Shown: one piece after another, positions 1 through 7,546 of the stretch
How positions within the stretch are numbered: position 1 is the first letter of the stretch
Layout: each line of letters opens with the position of its first letter
Made by a program: the position numbers and the translations under genes
Origin: Steromphala cineraria
Lineage: Eukaryota; Mollusca; Gastropoda; Trochida; Trochidae
Direction: 5' to 3'
Length of the DNA: 64,000 nt
NCBI GenBank assembly: GCA_916613615.1
Contig: OU744724.1
Span: 45,796,662 to 45,860,661 of the forward strand
The notes under the pieces: model-generated
Seen by the model: only the letters and a program-made list of their open reading frames with translations
Told to the model about the DNA's origin: nothing
The model's database searches: none

Positions 1-301
1 ATAACATATTGACGAATTGTCAATGTAGATGCTGCAAACTTTTAAAAAGTTTTAAAAGATATTTTATATGCACACACGAAGTCTCCCTTATACTCAGGAG
101 TTAGATCCTATCATAATTACAGCAAACCAGGTAAAATTAAATTCTCGCACCAAATTAATTGATCCAAATATTTTATGAGAGCGGTGTTTAAGATATTAAA
201 GTGTATAAACATCATATTGCAACCCCAAATTGGGATGGGTATCGTAGCGCGACCCTCCCATATGGTTACACCTCTACTGAGATCCACTAAATCTTTTTCA
301 C
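1..301. other. No gene seen; probable intron downstream of the Gag-like exon
   Basis: AT-rich DNA lying beyond the splice donor at 300-301 (minus strand). If the Gag-like gene is real, this is its next intron, and the exon completing the zinc knuckle lies before position 1. I found no convincing acceptor followed by a suitably placed cysteine codon. The open frame across 175-423 on the plus strand is a shadow of the minus-strand exon. Confidence 0.4.
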
Positions 302-933
302 CTGATGGGAAAGACTGTCACAAAAATGACAAGCGCCCCGCCTGGCCATCCCTCGTGTGTTCTGCCCCTGGGAACCTGCGAAATTGGCCCGAAGCCCCCG
401 TCCACCCCCAAAATACGGGTTAGGATGCATGAAAGGATAACCCATCGCCCCCGGAAAGTAGTGAGGAGAGGGCTGAGGAACATACGCTTTGTGGAGTGGT
501 GACACCATTTCAGGTTTACAAACTTTGTCAGAGCCCTGTTTATCCTCTGTATCAACAGGTTTCTCCACCCTTCTGAGCTTGAAACATTTAGCCAGCGCCT
601 TAGAAACTGTGTCAGAGGCTGTCCCCCCTAAAACCTGCAACACCAGGCTAGCTGTATCTATTTTACCCTGATGTTTTAAAGCCTGACGGCATAACTCTAC
701 ATACATTGGGGCCTCTAAGTGACCAACCCTCCCCGCAACCCTGGCAAGTTCATCTAGAGTCAACAATATCAAGGCGTATCCTGCAGGGCAAGAGCCCTCA
801 CCTTGTCCCTCAGGGAGGAAACTTCGTCCGGTGCTGCCTCCTCCAGCTTAGAAATCCTCCGCTCCAACTCCAGTTTCGCTTTCTTCCTCCCTGGTTCCTC
901 ATCCGGCTGGTCCGGGGTCTCCTCAGATGTGCC
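302..933 (-). pseudogene. Gag-like exon: coiled coil, Pro/Gly-rich segment, split CCHC knuckle (one frameshift)
   Basis: Seen: a 632-nt stretch bounded by a good acceptor (TTATGTGTTTTGCAG, exon starts at 933) and a donor (CAG|GTGAAA, exon ends at 302). Both sites are in phase 0, yet 632 is one short of a multiple of three. The frame switches near 772-785, so one base is missing there. The first part is acidic, then basic (RKKAK), then a coiled coil (LELERRISKLEE). After the switch comes a helical segment (LDELARVAGRVGHLEAP), then a Pro/Gly/Phe-rich tail. It ends in CHFCDSLSHQ, which is C-X2-C-X4-H of a CCHC knuckle; the last Cys would lie in the next exon. Known: a coiled coil plus CCHC knuckle is typical of retroelement Gag/nucleocapsid proteins that bind nucleic acid. 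Inferred: a Gag-derived gene or element piece; the indel may be real decay or a sequence error. The family is not recognised. Confidence 0.5.
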
Positions 934-2370
934 CTGCAAAACACATAATGACCATGTGATGAAAACAATCATAACTGGTATGTATATTAACACACAGAGA
1001 GGCTACTAATCAAACTACTTGTACATGAAACTTTCTATAAATGCAAATCTGACAACAGCAATCAGTCATAGAGTTTAAGGTAGGATTACATGCCGCACGT
1101 TTACCCCCGGGGGTATATTTGTCACCAGAGGTAAAAGTCAAATATTGCATTCCGTTTATATGAAATGAAATTGCAATACCTAGGGGTATAATTTTCTCTT
1201 CATATATTGACTATTTTGAGGATATTTAGTTTTGCCCCCTGGGGTACTATACAAAGTAGGGTGTTTACGTGACAGGTTTGCCCCCAGAGGTATTTATACC
1301 CCCGAGGGCATCTGATTTGCCCTACCTCCAGACCAGGGGCAAATATTTTGCACTTTGCCCATGGGGGTAAGTATACCCCCTGTGGCAAAACTTGCCTTTA
1401 CCCCCGGAGGTAACCGCACATATAAACGGGGCTTAAGATATAAAATCCCCCCTCAGTGACTGGAATCCTTTACATGATTGTCCTGCAACATTGATATGGT
1501 GCACACATTAACGGATTCAGTATGCACGATCAAGTCTGATTTTTGGATACCACGAACAATAAAGGCAAAAGGTAGTTACAAGAAAATTAATGAGATAAAG
1601 TAGGGAAAATAAATGCCTGCTACCGCAAATGTGATGCCACAAGCTTTAACAAATGTCCCTCGGGCCTAAAACAGAGCCCTAAGTAGTTGCATAGTGCCAA
1701 ATTTTCAACGGAGAGCGAGACAAGCAACTCCGGAAGTAAACAAACATTCACGCTCCTTCGGGTGGTTTCGGATTGTTCATTCGCACAAGATCGGTATCCT
1801 CTAACGCGAGCTGATGCTAAAAATAGCACACATGCACACAGGCTGCTTGGCGGTCCAAGCGAGCAATGCTAAGAAACCTCCGGCCAAAATAAGATTTAAA
1901 ATATCAGCTCCATTTATAGTTTTATACCCGGACTGTACATATAAGCCCTCGAAGAGCAAGTCTTGATCCTTAATGGACTAAATCCGAAAAATAGCCATTT
2001 TCAGAGGCTCCTCTCCATTTTAAATATTATAATCGACTTTTGTCTAGAGTTTTATTCTATAAACGATCTTTCCAATAACAGGATAAGGAAAATTATTGTC
2101 GTTACGAGATCGTACATCACAACTATCAATCATGTACTGTAATTTTACAGATTTTCGATCTATATACCGCAAATTGTCATACGAAAATGCCAACATTTTA
2201 AGATAAAATCACTATTGGTCAATTGACACCTTTGACCCCTACAGTAATTTTCTAAATTTTAAATGGGCCAATGACCATTATATCAATTATAAAACCAACT
2301 TTTAATTGGACATTTTTCATCCAATGCGTATGGCCCCTGCATTTTCTAATCGCCGAGTAGCAATACTCAC
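934..2370 (-). other. Probable intron between the two Gag-like gene exons
   Basis: The donor GCC|GTGAGT (2370-2365) and the acceptor TTTGCAG (ending at 934) are both in phase 0 and would join LPA to GTSEE without a break. Apart from the palindrome cluster at 1098-1418, I see no gene in it. The open frames at 1620-1872 have no recognisable protein and no codon-like pattern. Confidence 0.45.
1098..1418. repeat. Cluster of CCCC/GGGG imperfect palindromes (possible MITE)
   Basis: At least seven short GC-rich palindromes or half-palindromes occur in about 320 bp of otherwise AT-rich DNA. Examples are TTACCCCCGGGGGTA (near 1101), GCCCCCTGGGG (near 1234), GCCCCCAGAGG (near 1280), TACCCCCGAGGG (near 1300), GCCCATGGGGGTA (near 1356) and TTACCCCCGGAGGTAA (near 1398). 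The two ends are roughly inverted: CACGTTTACCCCCGGGGGTA at the left and, reading the other strand, GTGCGGTTACCTCCGGGGGTA at the right. A small inner inverted repeat, TATTGCA/TGCAATA, lies near 1145-1180. The ends fit a small non-autonomous fold-back element. A cluster of binding sites is the alternative. No target duplication was identified. Confidence 0.45.
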
Positions 2371-2688
2371 GGCCGGCAAATCCTGCCCCCTTGGTTGGCC
2401 TAACTCGTTCACCAGAACGATGGCAAAGTGGCAGGCGAGTCGCCTGTGATCAGTCTCTGTCTCCTTTCCCGCCATCCCCAGAATCTCTGCGATGTCTTCC
2501 CCTGTAAGGGCCCGGAATCTCTCCTCCAGGTCTTCGTCCGACAGTTTGGAGGTGTCCACCCCTGGGGCGAACCGGGCGAACTGCTTCACCGCCCCCGAGT
2601 CTCTGATCCTCTTGACCAGCCGAAGGCCAACGCCTTTCCCCTCAAGAGAGTGCCTCTTCTTGAGCACCCTGTGACCCACCATGATTTT
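2371..2688 (-). CDS. First coding exon of the spliced Gag-like gene (partial)
   Basis: Seen: the acceptor TTATTTATGTTACAG is followed six bases later by ATG (2682-2680) in a strong context, A at -3 and G at +4. The frame then runs open to the donor GCC|GTGAGT at 2371, about 104 codons. The product is charged and helical: a basic start (VLKKRHSLEGKG), a middle resembling a small helical domain (LSDEDLEERFRALTGEDI), and an end in NELGQPRGQDLPA. GC content and codon use are higher than in the flanks. It would be followed by the exon starting at 933, in phase 0. I chose ATG 2682 because the acceptor lies just upstream, which implies an untranslated exon further upstream. A GTGAGT donor on the minus strand near 3460 is one candidate. 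No domain is recognised; the gene assignment is inferred from splice sites. Confidence 0.5.
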
Positions 2689-3060
2689 CTGTAACATAAA
2701 TAATTAAGATTCATCCCTAACAGTAACAATTATCATAATATTATAAAACCCGGAAAGTCTACTATTACGAAAATGGCATGTGGCTCTTAACGTCATAATC
2801 TTGAACTATTGTGACGTCATAGACCAAATCGTGTAGAGGGCACTCATGTAACAAATCCTGATTCCCTAGGTTTTCCGACGTGAAAAATCGCGATGGGCTA
2901 AAGCATTACACATTACTTCAACATATGAAACAAATAAGCCATCTCACAACCCATAAACCGTAACACATAATCGCGCGGGCCCTCAAGGTCGAACAGGCTG
3001 CGCAGCCTACCGCCGCGAGACAACATCGACAAACAGACTATTCTGACATTGTAAAGCAAA
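2689..3060. other. Intergenic or intronic DNA, becoming CpG-rich
   Basis: No gene was supported. CpG dinucleotides become more frequent from about 2870 onwards, with runs such as CGCGCGGGCCC near 2973 and CCGCCGCGAG near 3011. This contrasts with the AT-rich flanks and could mark a promoter for the minus-strand gene, for the plus-strand candidate exon at 3061, or for both. Confidence 0.3.
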
Positions 3061-3264
3061 ATGGAACGCAATTTTCTCAAAACTTCCATCAAAACCAGCG
3101 AAGGCCACTTGGTATTAAGTCATTCTACAGACGACCAGTTAGCAATTCGCCTCGCAGGCGCTCTGAAGCTAGGCCTGCCAACGTGTCCGCCATTACTACA
3201 CGCACGCGACCAACGCGTTACTCTCAAAGTTAGATTATCCGACAATCCTCTGTCACCAAGACAG
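3061..3264 (+). CDS. Candidate first exon, unknown protein
   Basis: An ATG at 3061, in CpG-rich DNA, opens a frame of 68 codons up to a possible splice donor (AGACAG|GTAATC at 3264/3265). Without splicing it ends at 3291. The peptide starts MERNFLKTSIKTSEG and shows no domain, signal peptide or membrane segment. Evidence is limited to the open frame, the local CpG enrichment and a moderate donor. It may equally be a chance open frame; I do not recognise it. Confidence 0.2.
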
Positions 3265-3291
3265 GTAATCCATATGGCCACCAAGGCCTAA

Positions 3292-3695
3292 CCCAGCCAC
3301 CAAGGCAAAATTCCCCCCTTGGGGACTTGAATATAAAGAAAAATATAGCTACCTGACGCTGGCAAAAAAAACGTGACTCGGCCGCAAGCGGTCAAATCCA
3401 GAAAGAGGCTGATATCACGTTTCACCGCTAGGAGTCGCTGAGGATCTGTCAGTAAACTCACACGAAGGAAGCGGCACCAATGAGGGCTGTTACAAAGAAG
3501 TTTAAACAGCTTATTTATATTAGTCTTGTTTACAATTAAAAGTTCCCTTAAATTTCAAAGTCAGAATGCATTCGTAACGGGTTTGTCTAAAGAGAGAATA
3601 TTGCTTATATTTCAAATTCTGAATTTATAAAAAAATATCCAAATCCAATTGAAAAGAAAGTAAACCAAATAACGCTGCTTACAATATTATTGTTT
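3292..3695. other. No gene seen
   Basis: Mixed-composition then AT-rich DNA. The only point of note is a GTGAGT donor on the minus strand near 3460, which could belong to an untranslated first exon of the minus-strand gene ending at 302. Confidence 0.3.
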
Positions 3696-3935
3696 AGCTC
3701 ATCAGGCCTAAAGGTCTGATGAGCTTATCGCATGATGGCATTGTGTCCGGCGTCCGTCCGTTCGTACGTTCGTATGTCCGACCATCCGCACATTTTGTAC
3801 ATTTTCGACTTCTCCTGTATAACCAAATGGCGTAGAAAGCTAAAATCTTGTTTGCAGACTCCTTGACAAGTGAGGATTATAATTCATAACTTTGGTGATC
3901 CTGTGCAAAGCCAGGTCCATCAAAGAAAAAATGAA
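3696..3935 (+). repeat. Dispersed repeat starting with a perfect-loop hairpin
   Basis: The left end is a near-perfect palindrome, arms GCTCATCAGGCCT and AGGTCTGATGAGC (3697-3724), one mismatch. It is followed by TTATCGCATGATGGCATTG, a run of CCGTCCGTTCGTACGTTCGT-like short repeats (about 3749-3782), and a tail containing ACTTCTCCTGTATAACC and GCAAAGCCAGG. From memory, this hairpin plus GTCCGTCCG-rich block is a very common interspersed repeat of molluscs and other marine invertebrates; that is recollection, not a search. The right boundary is uncertain. Confidence 0.5.
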
Positions 3936-4330
3936 ATGTTACCATAAGTAGCGAACGTAAACATATACGAAATTCCACCCATAAATAGCAATACTCAACG
4001 TAAAGTTACGAAATAGCATCATATAAGCGACGATCAGCAAATGAAACAACGCAGCACTCTTACTATGCATTTTCTTATTTCGTAATGCATTGCTACTATA
4101 TAGCATACAATAATGCTGATATCTCCATGTGATTTCTCTTTGCTACTTACATAATGTTCGCACAACAAAGCTGGTGACATTCCTTTAGACACGAGGAAGG
4201 AGAGAACAAGTTGAGGGACAGGGTGGGCAGCAGATTGTTGACAGCAGGACTCCACTGTATCCAATCCACGGAACAGCAATTGCAAGTAGAGCTTCAGAAC
4301 GAGTCTACCAAAGGACCACGTAAGAGTTAA
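3936..4330. other. No gene seen
   Basis: No supported gene. Open frames on the minus strand at 4034-4354 lack recognisable domains and sit opposite the Gag-like remnant that follows. Confidence 0.3.
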
Positions 4331-4880
4331 AGGACTAAAGTTCCAACACAACATAATAGTTCAAATAGTTCTGCATCTTCACATACTTGTGAAAAAGTTA
4401 CGCTTGCAGGTCTACTTGCTGAAAGGTCTCTATTGCACAAGCGGTTGGAGATTGTAAATACTATGCAACAGACCAAAATTGACATGGAGGAAATGAAGCT
4501 TAACATTACTATTGCTAAGAGAGCTGACTGTGAAGAAGTCTTGCTGAAGCTGGAGGTCAGGCCTACACAACCGTCCATGATCTACAGTAACGTGAGTCAA
4601 AACCTAAGCTAACAATTTCTAACAACATTAATAGCAAAGACCACAACATGTCAGATACTTTCCCCAGTTAGACAAAGTCTGATATTCCAAAGAGTCAAGA
4701 TAATCTTACATAGTTTTCATTCTTTACCATGGCTTTTGACGCAGAATCATCTCTAATGCAAACACTGAAACAAACAAGTTGCACTTCCTGAACCAACATC
4801 TAAAAAGTGAGTCATATGATCCTGTGTCGGACTGTCTTTTTGATAAGTCAATTAGTTATCACTCTGGAAGGAAATTGTAA
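4331..4880 (+). pseudogene. Decayed Gag-like region, BEL/Pao type possible
   Basis: Two broken plus-strand segments. The first, 4331-4611, is Ser-rich and then a charged coiled coil (LLAERSLLHKRLEIVNTMQQ; KLNITIAKRADCEEV). The second, 4740-4880, is in another frame and contains NANTETNKLHFLNQHLKSES. Known: Gag of BEL/Pao elements commonly has a Ser-rich and coiled-coil lead, followed by a helical domain with a motif like KxxYLxxxLxGxA (DUF1759). Inferred: an old Gag fragment in the same orientation as the BEL/Pao-like integrase fragment near 13.6 kb. The open frame on the minus strand at 4327-4578 is its shadow. Confidence 0.35.
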
Positions 4881-5018
4881 TTCAGAGATCCATCTAAACA
4901 TCATCGATAAAGTATCATCAGAAAATATCAACATGGCTTGATAAAAAGGAAGATGATTATTCTGATATTTAGCAGTAACATATCTGCTGAACAAGTGTTA
5001 TCATGTGATGAATAGAAT

Positions 5019-5057
5019 ACACACCAAAAACGTTAAGCACCCCCCCCCCCCCCCCCC
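5019..5057 (+). repeat. Left terminal inverted repeat with poly-C tract
   Basis: ACACACCAAAAACGTTAAG is followed by about 18 consecutive C (roughly 5040-5057). It matches the right end in inverted orientation. The homopolymer is longer than its partner G run at the right end, as expected from slippage. Confidence 0.8.
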
Positions 5058-5099
5058 CAAATAAAAGTTGAATTTTCAGTATATTCTGACGGGTATGGT

Positions 5100-5790
5100 T
5101 ACCTCATCGCCGCTTGTGCAACAAAACTCTGTGAAATCGCCTCAAAGCTCCCGGATTAAGGGCCAGAAGAGTCATCAGGCGTCCAATGCTCACAAATCAC
5201 CACAGACGTAAGCGTAGGTTATGGTGTGTGGACAGGCAGAGGTGGAACCTGAGATCATGGAGGAGAGTACACTAGACCAACGAAAGTGGTTTCCTCCTGT
5301 ATGCTGTTTATGGCAGAGCCCGCGTCTGGAGGACCAGGAATACACGTCCGTGAAGGCTTCTCTTACGACTGTAGACTCGACTTGGTGACTATACAGGGAT
5401 TACTCACAGGCGGTCGCTACATTAGAAGGTTCTGGATCCTGTAATTATTGATCATTTCGATGACCACAGACTTGCCACAAGACCCTTTTCATGGACAACA
5501 ATGCCAGACCCCATCGTTCACTTGCTGTAAACCAACATCTAGAAAACAATGGTGTTACACGAATTCCATGGTCAGCATTGTCACCTGATTTGAACACAAT
5601 CGAGCATGTTTGGGACATTTTGGGTCGTCGGATACAAAGAAGGGAACTGGAAGCCGCTCTTCACGATGAGTGGCAGCGGATATCGATGGAACAATTAAAG
5701 AACCTGGTTATGGGTATGCCAAGAAGAGTGGCTGCAGTTATTCGCGCACATGGGGACACCACTGATGTTTTGTGGTTCTTGAAACACTGA
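5100..5790 (+). pseudogene. Tc1-like transposase fragment (DDE domain), inactive
   Basis: The C-terminal part (5491-5790, 99 codons) is open and holds the Tc1 hallmark ARPHR, then SPDLNTIEHVWDILGRR with the final catalytic Glu. Upstream, in broken frames, are WNLRSWRRVH, then a stop, then TNESGF (about 5247-5292), which is the WTDES region holding the first catalytic Asp, and DPVIIDHF near 5440. Known: the family uses a DDE/D triad for cut-and-paste transposition in the nucleus. Odd: Trp is a stop (TAG) and the first Asp is Asn. At the second site DNNARPH stands where relatives often have DDNARPH, so the Asp there is probably Asn as well. Both Asp changes fit decay of CpG. The N-terminal paired-like domain is absent. 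It is therefore not functional. Confidence 0.8.
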
Positions 5791-6039
5791 TTCACTTTAT
5801 TCAAGCTGCTTTGGTCGGGTGGCACACACCAAGAGCTTGTAGCGACAATACTTTAACATCCATGTGTTTTGGATGAGATTCCATGTCCATGTCCCTCTTT
5901 ACTTTCATGCAATTTTCGTGCCCACACGAATACAAAACAAAAAATGATAGTTCTCTCAATAAAAATTGGGTTTTCTTACCTTCTTTGTCTCAGGCTCATA
6001 GCATTCTTCAACAAAGTACACCCCTCTGCGAAAAATCAG

Positions 6040-6073
6040 GGGGGGGGGGACGCTTAACTATTTTTGGTGTGTA
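6040..6073 (-). repeat. Right terminal inverted repeat with poly-G tract
   Basis: A G run from about 6039 is followed by GACGCTTAACTATTTTTGG and TGTGTA, the inverse of the left end with three to four differences. It ends in TA at 6072-6073. Confidence 0.8.
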
Positions 6074-6401
6074 TATTTCCCTATGATCAAAAATGCTCCT
6101 CAGGCAGGCAATTGAACAGATGCTAACACAGCATCGAGAGATCATGTCACTAGAATCAGAATGGAATGGGTTCTATATGTTGAATTTTGAGCTCTCGTGG
6201 ACTTCATAGGATATGCTTCGACCTCCGTTAACGAGTCGACCATTCGTAAGTAGGCACTTTCTACGTTCAACTATTATCCCAACAAAGGTAGTGTTGCTTA
6301 TAAACTATTTATCACACATTACTACAGTTTGCAAATCAAGTTGACAACAGTGTTGCATATAGTTGGACAAACTTTCTTTGAAGATGGCCTTCAAAATGAG
6401 A
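6074..6401. other. No gene seen between Tc1-like element and LINE
   Basis: A short plus-strand open stretch (about 6090-6208) encodes a helical peptide starting MLLRQAIEQMLTQHREIMS. It might be host or retroelement sequence split by the transposon insertion. No domain is recognised. Confidence 0.3.
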
Positions 6402-6420
6402 AATCAATCAATCAATCTTT
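6402..6420 (-). repeat. LINE 3'-terminal short tandem repeat
   Basis: On the minus strand the element ends AAAAGATTGATTGATTGATT, about three and a half copies of a 4-bp unit. This marks the 3' end used for target-primed reverse transcription. Confidence 0.65.
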
Positions 6421-6490
6421 TATTCAGTAGAAAGGCCTTTGGCCCACGTACAAAATGAACATATAAAATAAGTTACAGAATTGCATGTTG

Positions 6491-7546
6491 TCAGTCAAAA
6501 TTTTTCCGTAAGATTAAGGCATCTTTAACAAAATTGGAGATAGCTAATACATAAGATAAATTACTGCTTTGGAGATTACGAATCATTATTTCTTCATTAA
6601 TGTACAAAGGTAGATTTTCAAAATATTTTACACGTATATCATGATACACTGGACATTTATAAAGGAAGTGAAATTCATCCTCTACACAAGTAGATTTACA
6701 TACTTTACAATAGCGAAATTGACGTGGAATACCATGTCGTCTACCAATATTTTTGTATATGGGAAGCTCGCCAATTCTTAACAAAGTAATTCGACGTCTT
6801 GCTTCTTTAGATTTAACAGTAACAAGATAAGTTTCAAGACCAAATACAGTTTTAATTCTAGAGTATAAATGTAATGTAGAATATTCATGAACTTCAGCCA
6901 TTAATGATTGAACATGACAATTCTTAATCCTCGTTTCAAAATTGAAAAGAAAAGCCTCCTTGAAACCTACTCCTTGATTTTCCCAAACAAAACCGAAACC
7001 ATAAGTAAATAAAATTGTTCTAACATGATACACCCAAGTTTTTCGTCCAACATTATCTAAGTTACACAACATAAGATAAGCCTGTTTGGGATACCTATCC
7101 ACTGACATTCTGAGCAACTTGATCCAGAATTTAATAACTCTCAATAAAGAATCAACATAAATATAATGCCTGCCACATTCTGCTAAAACAGCAACATTAG
7201 TACACTTATAACTCAAACCCAATACAAACTTGCAAAACCGTACTTGAAATTGTTCAACTATAAACCACTTCTGGTAACCCCATATTTCCGAAGCATATAA
7301 TATTATAGGTTTTATTTGAACATCAAAAATTTTGAAGAGAACTACAGGAGAGATATTCTTAAGCTTTTGACTTAGAAGTTTCACAGAAAATAATGCATTG
7401 GAAGCCTTATTAACAAGATTTTGAACAGACTTAGACCACGACAACCGATTTGAAAAAAGTAATCCTAAATAATTGTAGTATGATGAGATTTTCAGCCTAA
7501 TTATCCTCAAAATACCAAACTTCACTTTTCCTGAGTTTTCCACCAT
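6491..7546 (-). pseudogene. LINE ORF2, C-terminal part in shifted frame
   Basis: A 351-codon frame that continues the reverse transcriptase ORF after a 1-nt shift. It begins with the end of the RT thumb region (YYNYLGLLFSNRLSW, a common LINE motif). It ends with a Cys/His cluster, CKVCKSTCVEDEFHFLYKCP (around residues 285-305), followed by VYHDIR. Known: this C-terminal C2HC-like motif is shared by CR1, Jockey and related LINEs. The overlap with the upstream frame at about 7497-7546 places the indel close to 7500, where the upstream frame stops right after WYFEDN. The first roughly 16 codons are therefore out-of-frame reading and not native protein. Confidence 0.8.

Larger units (their letters stand above)
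5018..6073 (+). mobile_element. Tc1-like DNA transposon, complete ends, dead
   Basis: The ends are inverted repeats of about 30 bp. The left reads TACACACCAAAAACGTTAAG followed by a run of about 18 C. The right, on the other strand, reads TACACACCAAAAATAGTTAA, then GCGTC and a C run. Both ends are flanked by TA (5018-5019 and 6072-6073), the target duplication of the Tc1/mariner superfamily. The whole copy is about 1,050 bp, shorter than the usual 1.3-1.7 kb. The N-terminal DNA-binding half of the transposase seems to be missing between the left repeat and about 5100. Confidence 0.85.

Noticed and set aside
773..805. A 21-nt intron (GTGAGG...CTGCAG) in the Gag-like exon
   Set aside because: Too short for a spliceosomal intron; the sites also do not keep phase. 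A one-base indel is simpler.
1200..1388. 62-codon minus-strand open frame
   Set aside because: It runs through the palindrome cluster, and its peptide simply reflects the repeated CCCC/GGGG motifs.
4034..4578. Minus-strand hydrophobic open frames
   Set aside because: They lie opposite the plus-strand Gag-like coiled coil, whose composition explains their hydrophobic look; no domain.
5869..6086. Plus-strand open frames at the right end of the Tc1-like element
   Set aside because: They run through the non-coding 3' region into the inverted repeat; the transposase stop is at 5788-5790.
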